Assembly: GCF_949987535.1 (NCBI RefSeq)
Contig: NC_080079.1
Location: 58,769,613 to 58,833,612 of the forward strand
Origin: Balaenoptera acutorostrata
Lineage: Eukaryota > Chordata > Mammalia > Artiodactyla > Balaenopteridae
Direction of reading: 5' to 3'
Length of the DNA stretch: 64,000 nucleotides
A program made the position numbers and the translations under genes. Shown here piece after piece: positions 1 through 12,965 of this stretch. The notes under the pieces are model-generated. The model had not been told where the DNA came from. It did no database searches and saw only the letters and a program-made list of their open reading frames with translations. The number at the start of each line of letters is the position of its first letter. Within the stretch, counting starts at the first letter, position 1.

Positions 1-110
1 GATGAGAAAACTGAGGCTCAGAAAAATTCAGCAACTTGTCCAAAGTCTCTTAGCTCAGATCCCCAAACTGTCTGATTCCAAAGCCTTGTGCTTTTCTCAC
101 TACATCAGTC
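1..110. repeat. Ancient MIR/L2-type repeat fragment
   Basis: The window opens with words typical of old mammalian-wide repeats: GATGAGAAAACTGAGGCTCA, then a decayed 'cttgtccaaagtctcttagct' stretch. The element is cut by the window edge, so its full length is unknown. The subfamily is not certain. Confidence 0.4.
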
Positions 111-1373
111 TGCCGCATGAAAGAGAACAAGTGTTATTCTGATGAAAACGGGCCTGAATCTATACATCTGCTTTTCAGGGTCATGGAAGCATCCCTGGGG
201 ACAAATGTTCAGTGAAAGGAAAGCTCTCAAGGCATGCCAGACTCCCAAACTGCTTCTTGCAGTCAAGGGCTGACTTTGTTTTGAATATTTTTGTCTTTGG
301 GCATCCCTGTTTTGTGGGTCCCTTACCCTCCCCACCCCAGCAGTCAGAGACACTAGGATCCTCTTGGTCCCTGACTTCATTGCTACGACAACCATACAAA
401 CAACAGCAGAGTTGGGAGAAGAGTTTTGCTTAGCTGCCTCTGTGAACAGTATAATTGCTTGAGCTTTTTCTCCCCCTGTTAGTATAGACTTGATTTTGGA
501 GCTGCCAAAAAGAGGGTGGAAAGTTTGAGACCCAGATATTGCTTTCTTTTGTTCAGAAACTTATAAAATATTTCCAGGTTTTATCTCCTCATCCCACTTT
601 CCAAGTGGAAGTTTCCATGGAAGACAGAGAATGAACAGACCACTCTAGCCCTCAAAGCCTAGGACTTCAGGCTGTATGTTATGCTCAGAAAAATGGTCCA
701 GATAAATTGTCCTGTGGGAGGAAAGTGCGGTTGTATAAGCAGAGGAAGGTGAAAGAAATCTTGTCATCCCACAGACTCTGAGGCCCCTGATGAGATTCCA
801 GATAAGGATCCAACAGCTCTTTTCCTGAGCGTCAGTTTAGGAAAGTTGCCTGAGGTTAGTCCCTGCTCTTTCCATGGTCCATGCCATCATGACACTAAGG
901 ACATCGATAGGCAGAAGTGACACAGATGTGTAAAATAAGTCATATGGCACAAGTTGAATGCACATATTTAACGATACGGGATCTGGAACATTCCAGAGTA
1001 CCTTGCAAAATGCATGGTGTGAGTCACTTATAATTTGCTGAGACATGAATGTGATCCATATGCTATGAAGATAGCACGCATGCCTCAAGCCAGCAAATGA
1101 GCTTACAGACCATCCAGTGTATTTTTGTCTTTACCCTTCCTTTTATAGGTGAAAACTCATGTGAAGTCCTAAAACCTTTATTTCCCTTTTTAAAAAAATG
1201 GCCCTGCAAAGAAGCCAACTGATTTATAAATGACTATAATTCTGGATTGATAGAATATTTAAGGGTATGAGTGGTTATACTTCATGGAATTCTGGAGGAA
1301 ATTATTCCCCCACTTCTGGAAAAGCAGTATAGTAGTCCTGGAGTGTCTTACCACATATCTCCTGTAAAGAATT

Positions 1374-1880
1374 ACTACTGGATATTCTTTTTTTTTTTTT
1401 TTCAAGCAAACCCCCGTTCCTCTCTGGGCCTCTGTTTTTTGTTTGTTGGTTGGTTTGTTTTGTTTTTTAATAAGATGGAGATAACTATTGTCCTGGATGA
1501 CCTATAAAGTACTTGGCCAGAGCTAACATTTGATGATTCCATGGTTTTCTGGGAGGACAGTTTTGTTTTGTTTTTTTAAATTTTATTTATTTATTTATTT
1601 ATGGCTGTGTCGGGTCTTCGTTTCTGTGCGAGGGCTTTCTCTAGTTGCGGCAAGTGGGGGCCACTCTTGATCGCGGTGCGCGGGCCTCTCACTATCGTGG
1701 CCTCTCTTGTTGCAGAGCACAGGCTCCAGACGTGCAGGCTCAGCAATTGTGGCTCACGGGCCTAGTCGCTCCGCGGCATGTGAGATCCTCCCAGACCAGG
1801 GCTCGAACCCGTGTCCCCTGCATTGGCAGGCAGATTCTCAACCACTGCGTCACCAGGGAAGCCCACTACTGGATATTCTT
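1374..1880 (-). mobile_element. CHR-type tRNA-derived SINE with 3'-transduced flank and 16-bp target-site duplication
   Basis: The SINE body lies about 1577-1864 in minus orientation: its 5' end reads GGGCTTCCCTGGTG on the minus strand and its 3' tail is the TTTATTTATTTA run on the plus strand. A perfect 16-bp direct repeat, ACTACTGGATATTCTT, occurs at 1374-1389 and 1865-1880. The duplication does not abut the SINE tail. About 187 bp of other sequence (1390-1576), ending in a T15 run on the plus strand, lies between. The whole 1390-1864 block was therefore inserted as one unit, consistent with a read-through SINE transcript that used a downstream A-run for priming. This copy lacks the 24-bp internal duplication seen in the SINEs at 42.5 and 57.2 kb. 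Confidence 0.85.
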
Positions 1881-3147
1881 AAGTGCCACATGGATGTCAC
1901 CACACAGTGTGTTATAAGAAGGCAGAATTTGCTTTGAGCTGCAGTGGTCCAGAGGTGGGGGTAGCTCCAGAGTAAGTGGAGTTGAATTTGAAAATAGGTA
2001 TGATTATTGTAAGTAAAGGGGCTACAGGCAGATGGAAAGGGCTGGGGCAGAGTGAGGAAGGCCACACAAGCAGGAAAGGCCAAGTTTATTCATGACAGGC
2101 ACTTGGCTATGTGTCTACTAATGACATTGCTGAGGGACTTAAGGATCTCAGGGTGTCAAAGGAAATGATTGTAGGTGAGGTCACTGTTAACTTGGATAGA
2201 CCCTCAAAGAATGGCCTTTTCTGTCATCTTGCTGACCTTCCCGCTCCCACCAACTGGCAGAAATATACTTAAATGCTTAGCATAGCACCTCACACCTAGT
2301 AGATGCTTAGTAGGGGTTAGTGGAGTGAGCAAATACATGGTTTCATCCCCATATCTGTTGTTTGCAGTCTGTTCTGTCTTAGTGTGCCCTCAAATGAGAT
2401 AAAGCAGTTCGATTCCTTTATTAAATACCACATCCTTTCCTTCCAGGCTTCAGTCACTCTCCATTCATTTGATAGCTGGGTACTGGGCAAGGGTCCCAAA
2501 GATGGAAGACGCTGAAGTTGTCAATAGGAGCCATGGTCAGACTTGTCCAAGAGTCCTCTAGTGCAAATCATCCCAGTCCCTTAACCTTTGCTAATAGCTC
2601 CTGATCTTCAACATTTTACCGGCCTCATCACAGGTATATTGCACAGTACCAGCCCAAGGCCTGAGGAGGCTATAGCATTGAGACCTTCAGAGTTCAATAA
2701 TGTACAGAAAACATCTCTGCTTTCTGCTCTAGGGGGCTTGGAATGGTTCCTCAGCACTTCCCTGGCCACGTGGAGATGGACACTCACTCCTCTCAGCCAT
2801 GGGCTGGCGAATTGCGCTCTATCACCTGGGCGGGGGCAATTAATCAGATGGGTTTTGTTGCTCTGCTTAATGATGGTGAATCACAAGTGGGGCTGTCAGA
2901 GGGATGACACCATCGTGTAGGGTCAAGGGACAAAGTTTTAAATCCTACTTAACATTAGTCATGGGGTATTTGACTTTGGATAAACACTCTGATTTCATTT
3001 CTTCATCCCTGAAATGGGGTTTGTTAGAGTAGCTCCACCTAAATATCCTGAGGGATGGTGTGTGAATCCAAGGAGATGAGGACTACAGATTGGTTTTATA
3101 AAACATCGAGGGCTTTAGAAATCGCATTTTGCAGTCAGGTTAATCAT

Positions 3148-3310
3148 GGTGTGTGAGGGCTCTAGAACTGAAAACTCGGGTTTGAATGCAGCTCTGCTAC
3201 CTACTAGGCCTGGGCAAATTATTTAACCTCTCTGTGCCTCCGTGTTCTCACTGAGAATACTAATTGGACCTGGCTCATCAAATTTCTGTGAGATATAAAT
3301 GAGATATAGG
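3148..3310 (+). repeat. MIR SINE fragment
   Basis: Shows the MIR core order: a 'gggtttgaatgcagctctgctac' stretch, then CTGGGCAAATTATTTAACC, CTCTGTGCCTC, and a decayed 'gtgagatataaatgaga' end. Ancient and diverged. Confidence 0.65.
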
Positions 3311-4317
3311 GCTTTCTCTAGTCTGTATGGTACCTTTACATGAGTCAGAAAAAGTCACTCCTTTCTTTGAGATACTTTACTTCCGTCTGTTGAAGAATTC
3401 TCATAATATACTGATTATGTTTGAACAGTATGCTTTTCTACCATCTGCTAGGAAAACACATTGTAATAAATATGCAAATATATCATTCCATGGTATGAGT
3501 GATGCCCACTTTGATGAGCTATTGTTCAGTGTCCGACCTTCGTAACCATACATGGCAGCCCTGAGTGGATGGATATAAAGCACTTATTACCTAGGGTGTA
3601 GTTAGAGATCAAGCAACATTAGCTTTTTTGTTATTAATATTGGATAGTTTTACCATTTTCTTTCATTTGGTCCCCCAAAATAACAGTGAACAAGTTAGGG
3701 TTAGCCATTTGTACCCAGCAGCCAGAATTCCTGTTGATTCTGCTTGTCATTAGGTATGCATGGGAAGTAGATGATGGTGGAAACCAAGACACCTTTGGGA
3801 GGTGAGCAATCCAGGTGAGGGAGACTAACAAAAGCCTACAGAGTGTTGAGGAAGGATGGGGACAGATTGACAGTGGCCACTGGGATTCTCCCTCTGTAGA
3901 CAGGCCAGTGTGGTACCACTCAGTGGAGCTTTTTAGGAAGCAGAAAGGCGAGGCCTCGGCTCCGTGACAGAAGGCCTCACGCACATCTGCTCTGTGGCAG
4001 TTGGTTATGGCAGGAGTCCTGATGTTTGGGTGAAATGACATCAATCCAGAGTTGCTACTGGCTGAGTGGGGCTCACGCTGCTCCAGCTAGATGGTAGGTG
4101 GCACCTGGCCTCCCTCCTTTACCTCTTTTTCCCTCAAAAAAAGTAATTTTGGCCCTCAGCCTGAGGCCCTGGGAATGATTTGTTCTTCACTGGGAAAGGG
4201 GTTTTGGATCCTTTTAAATACCTAGTAAAATGATGCATCTTCTCTCTGTCCCTCCCCTACCTCCCCATAGGTGTATGCAGAAATATTTGCATACACATTC
4301 AAGAAGTTTACCTAGAC

Positions 4318-4472
4318 CAGTGGCTTTCCACCTAAGTTGCACATTATAATCAACTGGGGAACTTTTGAACCTTGCCATGCCCAGGCCACATCCCAGAGCA
4401 AATAAATCAGACTCTGGGCATAGGGTGCAGGCATCAGGGATTCCAAGGTGCAATCGAAGTTGAGAAGCACAG
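4318..4472 (+). mobile_element. MER5A-like hAT-Charlie nonautonomous DNA transposon
   Basis: Begins CAGTGGCTTTCCACC and ends near GTTGAGAAGCAC, resembling MER5-type terminal inverted repeats. The internal words 'catgcccaggccacatcccag' and AAATCAGACTCTGGG also fit that family. An 8-bp target-site duplication is not clear. Family assignment is from memory of the consensus. Confidence 0.55.
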
Positions 4473-4995
4473 GCCTAGGTTCTTCTTTACCAAAGGTAAC
4501 CATCTGTGAGCCTCATATCAGGGCTGTGAGCTCACTAAGCTTATATCTCCATAGACTGGCAGCCTCCTAAGGGTGATTTCTAGGAATTTTGGATGGTATA
4601 TAATGGACATTATGAAAATGCTGTATGTATGAGAAATGACCTTTGACTCAAGAACGTCTACATGTTCCCCAGCCTTACACCATCTCAATCCAGAAAGAGC
4701 AGAGGAAATAAACCAGGGGAGTGTGCATGGGAGAGATCAAGAGAGGTGGGGGCAGGTAGGCCTCAGAAGGCCCAATTGGCATAGGAAATGGAAAAATTTT
4801 GAAAATCAGTCAAACCCTGGTTTTAATGACAAGGAAGGACAGTAAATTATGAGAATGTCAGGGTTGAAGTTTCACACTTAATCTATAAACCTACTTTTAA
4901 TAGGTCCTCAGGTGATTATAAATTCACAGTGGCTTTCTTTTTATTGGGTTATATGAGGCTGGTGCACATTTCTAAAGGAAGCCCAGGTGCGTCTC

Positions 4996-4997
4996 AT

Positions 4998-5040
<43 letters not shown>

Positions 5041-5041
5041 T
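4996..5041. repeat. (TTTA)n microsatellite
   Basis: About eleven uninterrupted TTTA units. It has no SINE body attached, unlike the TTTA runs at 1.58 and 57.2 kb. Confidence 0.95.
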
Positions 5042-6179
5042 ATATTAGGATACTGAAGAATTTTTTTAAACCCTCCTTTTTATGAACATTAATTATATAC
5101 CATGCAAGGAAGCAATTGCCTCTATGTTATGAAATATTAAATCAAAATGCTTATCATTCCCAAATGTCCCAGAGATAAATACAGCAGTAGTTTGAAGCCC
5201 GTCTTAGAGCTGTTTTGCCTGCAAATTTATTGTTTTGTCTCCATTTTCAGAAGGCCCTGTTTTCTGTGAAGTATAGCACTCTAGGTAGTTTTTAAGACTC
5301 AAACTCCTCTGGAGTTGCCTGTGTCGGCAACAACTCTTATGTAGATGGCACTCGAGGGATGGCGTGTTGATCGGCTCCTTTAAGATGATGAATGGGCAGA
5401 GAGTGTTATTGTCTTTGATTGCATGCCTTACATCATCTGTATGTAGGAATAAGAGGGCCATACTTTATCTTTAGCCATTTTATAAATATTTAAGTCCTTA
5501 TAGTTGCCTAAAGATATTAAAGCATATTTTACGGTAGTCGGAATATAAATATTATATATAGCTCAAGATACCAAAGTAGTTTAATGAATTCATAATTTTC
5601 TGTTCAAATTTATTGGAATGCGTTTCATGTTCCAAAAGTTCCATTTAAGGAATAAGATACCATTCTGCTTCCTGACAACACACCAAGTGTTGGCTGGCGT
5701 TTCGGGTGGGAGTCTCAGTTCCAATATCTATAGAGGCTTTCATTAGGAAGCAAGGAGGCAGGAAGTCAGGGCCCTGGGATATGTTTCCTCCATCTCTACA
5801 TTTAAAACTATATATAAATAACTTTCTGAATAAACAATTCTGGCGCTTATTTAAATCATTAAAGCGTTCCAGAGAGAAAACTTTTTATAGCCCCTTTCCT
5901 CTATTTCAAGGAGATTAATTCAGAGAACTTAAGTAAGAACAATAAAGATGTAGTTTGCAATTTTCCCTTCCTCCCCACCCCCTTTCAGAAACAGGGACAC
6001 AGACCCTGCTGGCCAGTATACAGCCCAATTCAGGGTATTATTGTTTTGGTTAGTGCCTTCCCAATGCATTCTGAACATTTCTCCCTAAGTTAAAGAGTCC
6101 CAACTTGCTCCTTCCTTTTCCTAACTGCAAATAGTGACAGGGAGACTATTACTGCACCTCTTTTCAGTTTTCCAGTGAA

Positions 6180-6860
6180 ATATGAAGACTTTCCTCTTTA
6201 ATATTTCACAAAGTTTCTCCAGCTCCCAGCGGGAGTCCATGCTGGGTAATGTTTGCTAATTACCAACAACAAAACTAGACATACAACGCTGGTAAATTAC
6301 TTGACCCTTTCCATTTTAATGAGACAACAAGGATTTCTCGAAATGATGTTGTTTCACTGGTTAATGGTGTCAGCAATGTTGTAATTGTGGGTTGAGACAC
6401 ATTAGCTGAACAACCACATGTGGAAAGGGCTTTCTCTCGACAAGCCCTTTGGAGACTAGAACCATATTATCATTAAGCCTCTGTCATTTGCATGCTGCTA
6501 ATCACTTACTTTATTATCCCGCATATCCATTGTCTTTCTTTAATTGCTCTTTAAATTAAAATTAAAAATAGTTCTAAAGCCCACAATGGCTGGGGTAGCA
6601 TCTTGATTATGAAGATAACTTCAAGAAAATGGAACAACTGATAACATATTGCCAAGATTATAAGCGAGTCCCACTGTTATGTACCGTGCTTGCAGGCCCC
6701 AGGGGCCTAATTGTGGCAGTTTCTCTTCCTTCAGCCCATACTGTTTGTTTAATAAATGGTTATTTATGGCCTTTTTGGCCATTATAGCAACTTTGGAGAA
6801 AGTACATCCTTCTCATTGGTTTGGGCACTGAAATTTCATTCTCCAGGCAAAGGTATAAAA
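6180..6860. promoter_or_regulatory. Candidate conserved noncoding element in intron
   Basis: This stretch has no recognisable repeat and no long microsatellite. It carries many transcription-factor-like words: an ATTTGCAT octamer near 6485, the E-box palindrome CACATGTG near 6415, and several TAAT/ATTA homeobox cores. Such composition is common in developmental enhancers. There is no direct evidence of function here, and I infer candidacy from composition alone. Confidence 0.25.
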
Positions 6861-7639
6861 CAGAATTGAAAGGCAGGATCTGCACTACAGCTTGTGAGGG
6901 CCTCTGAAAAGAGGCCCTCTTGATTCTCCTTGCTCGTTTGTTCTGTATGAGTTTATTATTAAAATTTAGGGTTGTGAAAGAGACATAAACTTTAGAGCTG
7001 AAAGGAACTTTAGAGTCATCCCCATTTTACAGGTGAAGAAACTGAGGACAAGAGCAGTTGCCATGACTCTGATCACACGGCAGGAGATGAAACTGGATTG
7101 TCTGTTAGCGAGTGGATTGGATGAAGGGCTCCTGGAGGGAGGATTATAGCTTATGGACTACTCCTGAGACAGGATATTGTCTCACGCTCAGAGTTGTAAT
7201 GTGCACGCTGCATGGTTGTCATGGTGCGGTGCATTTAGTGCGTGTCTCTCGTATGCCTATACTGGTGTGTTTTTTGTTGTGAACTATGTGCTGTGATACT
7301 GGAAGGGAGGGCTCCTGCCTTTCACTTCTTAAAACGATGACCCCAGGAATGACTGCGGGCATTCCTGAATATTGAGTGATCAAACCCAGAGTATCATGAT
7401 TCCAATATTATAAACAGTGCCCCAGAATTAGGATGACACGTTTTTGAGAGCCAGAAGTCATTGGGACATTGCCTTACGTGCCTCCGTTTTACAGATGGGC
7501 AAACCAAGTTTGGGTAAGACATTGAATCTAAATTGTTGCAGGGAGTTTAGGGGATGACCTGGAGCTAAAACCCGTGTCTTTGGATTCTCTGTTTTTCTGC
7601 CAGCATTACCAGTCTATCATTGACGTCAGCAGCAGCAAA

Positions 7640-7885
7640 AATAAGTTAGTACTTATAAAGTGCTTACTCTGTGCCAGGCACTGTTATAAGCAGTTTATCT
7701 GTATTATTTAACTCATTTAATCTTCATGACATATTACTCTATTTTATAGGTGAGGAGACTAAGACAGAGAATTTAAGTACATCGCCCCAGATCATAAAAC
7801 TAGGGACCGAAGGAGGCAGCACTCAACTCAGGCAGTCTAGCTGCAGAATTCCTGTTCTTAATCACGATGTTATGGTTCATTTCAG
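7640..7885 (+). repeat. Ancient MIR/L2-type repeat
   Basis: Contains GTGCCAGGCACTGTTATAAG, TATTTAACTCATTTAATC, TTTTATAGGTGAGGAGACTAAG and the decayed 'cagattataaaactaggga' type block in the usual order for this old repeat class. The open frame across it is not a gene. Confidence 0.55.
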
Positions 7886-9559
7886 GATGTGGTCAAAGGA
7901 TATTGATCATGGTGTAAACAAGAGATGTTCAAAATCAAACTAGCACCAATCGGCCTCTTCTTTAGTGAAGTTCTATGTGTGTGGGGAATGCCTGACTCTC
8001 AAAATCCAAGATTCCAGTTACATATTCATCTGCCAGCATCATATATGCAGGAAAGCCTTTCAAACTTCAAAGAAAACATTTACAGTGCTTTCTTTTAAAA
8101 GACCATCAAATGTTTGGAACGTCAGCCATTATCTCTGTCCAGGCATCCTGTCTCTAGAACCTGTCAGAGACAGCTGGCTGAGAGTTGTTAGTGATGGGAT
8201 TCTGCTCTTCCTGAATTGCAAGGCAATGCCTTGGACCACTTGACAAATCCATCTTTTACAGCTACTTAATTTTCTGTGCACTTAAGATATGGGTGTTTTA
8301 GTTTGCTTGTGATTTCCTAGCTCTGGTTTTTGCTACGCTGGCCATTGGTTTGTACTAAACCAAACAACTGGGGCCCATTTGGCATTTGGTGTTTTAAATG
8401 TAAAAGGACATTCGAAGTACATGACAAATGCTGAAAAACAAAGCCCATAACACTGAGAACATAAAGAAACTGTTTATAATGTAAAGGTGGTTACATTTTC
8501 AGTCAGTCTATCACTTTAATGAGCTCTTTGCATTTCTTTGATTAATGCTTACAAAAGGGGGAGAAAAAATTGATGTAATGGAAACAAAATGGTATATAGT
8601 CTTGGCAGCATTAGGGTTTCTGTGTGTTTTATTAGTATCCACTTCGTATTGCTGTCTTGCAATGTGTACTTCTACCTTTTCCCTGGCATAGTATGCCTCT
8701 AGTTTACTGGAAATGTGATCCAGCATGAAGAAGTTTCTGTATTAGTGGCAAAACAGCCTTCGTACTCTCTGGTGGCAGCAAAGAGGGAGGGTCCAGGACA
8801 GGAATTAAGAAGTGGTAATAGTAGGAAAGGAAAGGCTGATGTAGTTCATGCCGTATTGAAATGAAGAATCCAATAGGTATGAAGAAAAGAAAAGAGAACA
8901 TTAAAGATGCTTTAGAAACATTTAAACATTAGGTAGTAATTGGTACATAATCAGTAGTAATTCTTACAGTTTAAAATAGTGAATAAAGGGGAAGGGAAAA
9001 GTGCAGCAAAGATATCTTTGTGAAGTAACTACATGGGGGGGAGAAAAGTTAGTCAAGGCAGGCTTCCTGGAGGTGGTGAAGGAGGGGCAGGAACTGAGTT
9101 GGGGGAGAAGGGAGGGGACAGCATATCTGAAGTGGGTAAGACTTGGTGGGAGTAGGGATGGGAATCAGCAAATGCCACTCTTCTGTGCTGGAAACCAGCT
9201 CCGACTGCTCCTCCCCTCAGCTGTATGCACAGAGCATTGTGGGTTTCCATGGGCTCTTTGGACCCATGTAAGCTCTCAGCATCCTTTGCTCTGAGATTGA
9301 GTGGCTCTTACAACATTGTAGGAAGTTGAAATGGTAGAGAACTGAGAACCCTGAAAACTCTGTTTTGCTCTGTTCTTCTAAAGCCCCTTAATCTGTAACT
9401 TTTGGTCACTTCTATCCCAGAACCTCAGTTTCCCCAAATTCATGTAGGTCAAAATGACCTTTAGGGTTGTTACAGCTCGTCAGCGTGAGTCCCTCCACCG
9501 TGTCAACCAGCTGTTCTCAACCCATGAAGATGACGTGAAGTTGTGAGGTTTCAGGCTCT

Positions 9560-10110
9560 TTTCTTTTATTCATTTATAATTTTGCTAAATTTTCTTCTCC
9601 TTGCACAAATGAAATATATTTCTTTTAGAAAATTTAGCAACTATGTATAAACAAAAAGAAGACAAATATGCATTCCTTATAATCTTAGCATTCGGACATA
9701 AGAAAGTTAACGCTAGTCTTGTTTCTGCAGATATCAATATTTTACCCCTCAAAATGGATCATACATAATAGTATGTACCTGTTTTTTGCACAAAATTGTA
9801 TCTGAGTGATGTCAGAGCTCTGTCTCATTCTCTTTACCTCTTGATACAATTTTTTCCATATCATGAAATGTTTTTCTGCATTATTTTTAGTGGATGCATA
9901 CTTAACATAATCAGTTTCCTAAAACTGGACATTCAGGTTGTTTTCATTTTAATACTGTTACTTAATAGCTACAAATGAAGACCATTGTAACCAAATCTTT
10001 AATATAAAGAAATGTTGGCTGTGCATATATTTTTAGAAGTGAAATTGCTTAGGCCAAAGGGTATGTCAAATTTTAAATCATTTGATCTGTATCGCCAAAT
10101 TACGTCTTAT
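9560..10110 (-). repeat. Old L1-type 3' fragment, interrupted by a 44-bp insert
   Basis: Words such as TTTTTCCATATCATGAAATG, GTGGATGCATACTTAACATA, GGACATTCAGGTTGTTTTC and GAAATTGCTTAGGCCAAAGG follow the order seen in old L1-type repeats. At 9802-9845 a 44-bp block that does not belong to that order is inserted; see findings. Family and orientation are approximate. Confidence 0.4.
9802..9845. repeat. 44-bp block, near-identical to 10974-11017
   Basis: Starts CTGAGTGATGTCAGAGC and ends TTTACCTCTTGAT. It matches 10974-11017 in direct orientation with a single mismatch (T for G). The flanks on each side are unrelated between the two sites. Confidence 0.95.
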
Positions 10111-10273
10111 TTTGAAGTTGTAAGATGAATTCAGAGGGGGTAAAAGGCAATTGAGAAGTTGTGGAAAATTCCTCATGACACCATGAGCTTTTGCACAATG
10201 AAGAGGTTAGACCAGGTGAATATTAGGTTTCTTTCCAAATCTGTGGCCTTAACTGTGTTTGAGTTGTAACTAG

Positions 10274-10352
10274 TCTCCTCCCCTTCCTCCCTCCCTTCCT
10301 TATTCCCTCCCTCTTTCCCTCCCTCTCTCCCTCCCTCCCCCCCTTCCTTCCT
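10274..10352. repeat. Polypyrimidine (CCCT/CCTT)n tract
   Basis: About 79 nt of almost pure C/T on the plus strand, broken by a single A, with CCCTCCCT and CTTCCTTCC units and a C7 run. Purine-pyrimidine mirror tracts of this kind can form triplex DNA in vitro. Confidence 0.9.
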
Positions 10353-10973
10353 TACACCAACCCCTCTGAGAGACAGGTTCTTACTTAGGGACAGTAAGCT
10401 CTTTAAGTTTACTTTAAGAAAAGAGACTGTCTGCTTGGAGAAACAACTCTTGCAAACATATTTGTTTCCTGTGTGTGAGACTTGTCTAAGTGCTGACTAT
10501 ATCTTATGAAACTTAATGGACAAATAGCTATAGAGAACTTTGGTTGATTGATTGGTTGTTAGTTGGTTGGTTTAGTTTGCTTTGGTTTAATTTAGGCCCA
10601 GAACAGAAACTCTAAAAAAGATGAAGTACCTTATGCAGCTTCCCAATGCTTTCATTAAATACAGTCTCTAGAAAAGAGTACTGTTAAAAATATCAATGTT
10701 ACTTATTGTAAATAAAGAAATTGACCCAGGTCTCATCCCTGGTCACTGGAAGTGAACAAGAAACCTTGAATGAAGATATAGTCACTTGTTTCAGTAGAAA
10801 CTCAGACGTGCATGAGCCATTTTACCAAGAAAAGAGCAGAGATTTTTCTCAGTTACTATACTATTTGGGCATTTTGGTTGCAAGTGATAGAAATCCAACC
10901 CCAAAGCCTTAAATAAAGAGGAAGTCGTACAACTGGGGTGTCTCTGGCTTTAGGCACATGTGAGCCCAGGAGC

Positions 10974-11017
10974 CTGAGTGATGTCAGAGCTCTGTCTCAT
11001 TCGCTTTACCTCTTGAT
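10974..11017. repeat. 44-bp block, probable donor of the copy at 9802-9845
   Basis: It continues naturally from its surroundings, an old interspersed repeat containing TGGTTGCAAGTGATAGAAA and GGTGTCTCTGGCTTTAGG. That makes this the likely original copy and the upstream one the insertion. Confidence 0.85.
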
Positions 11018-11319
11018 TCATTTGCCCTGTTTTCATTTGTCCCCTGGTGAGCTAAATGCTCACCAGCAGCCCCGTACTTACATCCTTGTGGTTTTGAAAG
11101 CATCTTTAGCATCGTTTTCATCAGGTCTTAGGGAGAACACAGATTGGCCCCAGCTTGGAGGACAAGTGGATCTCTAAACCAGCCATGTGTCCGGGATGAT
11201 GGGGACCCATATTGTTGGCCCTGTGGGGTCAGGGTTGCCCCCCTCCCCTACCCCCCACCAAACACTGGGAATGGGTTCCTCATGTAGAGAAGAGGTTGAA
11301 GGGGAGCACGTAACAACAG

Positions 11320-11440
11320 AATCAACTATCCTGGCTCTGCCACCAACTGATCCGCAACCTTAGACACAGTAACTTCGCTGCTCTGAGCCTCAGTTTCTTC
11401 ATCTGTAAAAGGGAGGTAATTATTAGAAGATTTCCAAAGT
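11320..11440 (+). repeat. MIR SINE fragment
   Basis: Shows CTGGCTCTGCCACCAACTGA, CTCTGAGCCTCAGTTTCTTC and ATCTGTAAAAGGGAGGTAAT in MIR order. Confidence 0.7.
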
Positions 11441-12965
11441 TCTTGCATCCCTAACAGAGTGATTGGTAAAGAGGCAAAAAGAGACCCAAATGGCATAGTT
11501 TAGGTTTCTCAGAACTGTCTATTAATGTAATTTCTAAGCTCTGTCTTTAGGCTCTGGGTAGAGGACAATCAATGATCAGCTCCAAGCTCATGAGTTACCT
11601 GGAATAAAGCAGATAACACAGTTGACATTGGCAAGGGTGTTCCTTGCCCCACCTTTCCCAGCATTGACCTCCAGCAACCTGTTGGGGGCTGGCACCGCTG
11701 CCAGCTCCTAAGTGGAAAGTGCTCAGTTAGAGTAGCCTTTGGGCAGGAGAAGTTTCTGCCTTGATAAATAATCATTTTTTATTGAGTCAACACTGGTCAG
11801 CTCCTGGCTCTCATGACTCAGGACTCCAGCTTTGTGGAAAGCCGCTGAAAACTACTATGAAAAACTATTACAAGGTTCAACTGAGGTTTTCCCTTGGCCG
11901 GATTTCTCTTGCAGACTTTTCTAAAAAATCTATTTCGCAAATCAAGCCTGGGCACGTGGATTTTTCCCCCTACAAGTTAGAAAGCAATCATGCTTCTGTA
12001 CCTGGAATTTTCTTTACTTCAGCTGCTGAAGAATTCGTTGGAATACATACTGCAAAAAATGACTGCTGTGGCTATTACTGTACTTGCTCAGGGGAGCTAT
12101 TCAGATGCCTCATTTATTGGAGCTTAATAGATTAAAAGTCCAAATTGAGTCTCATGATATAAGCCTAATCAAGTTCTAATCTGCATAATTTTCCCATAAG
12201 CAGCAATGGGAAATTTGGATAATTTATGTTTCAGCAGTTGCCAATCATGTGTTAAGTAGCATTGTTGCATTTACTTATCAAAATATTTTTATTGATCTTC
12301 ACTTCATCTGACATTTGGCTTTGGGTTTTTTTTTTCCCTGGCATTAACAGGAAATTTAATTCATCTCCTAGATGATGTAATATGAGATGTGTCTCTTGAT
12401 TTTAACATGCCTTTATAGATCATTTTTAACGGTGATCTTTCCCTTTTACAACTTCATATTGAATACCTGTCTCAGCAAACCTAGATGACTCTGCCTAATT
12501 TATTTCCCTCGTTTAACGTAGCATATGGATTTCTAACCATCATTTATATGCACACAATAAAAGATAATTTGCCCCACCATTTGAACCAATTCCTTTATGT
12601 TAAATCTATGGGGGTGGGGAGGCACTTACCTTCATTTCTCCATCTATTTTAGGGGAGGTGATTTATAAGAATTTCCATCTCCCTCTCTCCCTGGAAAAGC
12701 TTGGGGATTTAACTAGGGAAGATTTAGAAAGTACTTTGTGTTTTCCCCCACGGAAAAATACTGTAATAAAGCATTTATCATATGTACTGAGTTGTGCACG
12801 CTACCATACCAAAGCAAGTTAAGCATAACTACAGTGGGTCCCAGCTGTTATCTGCTATTGTTTAAAAGTGAAAACAATAAAAGAGTAAGACTGGCTCAGG
12901 CCTCAACCTTGCCTGCCAAGCTCAGCACATGAGAAAGAGAGACCATCACACACGGAGGGAAGGCA

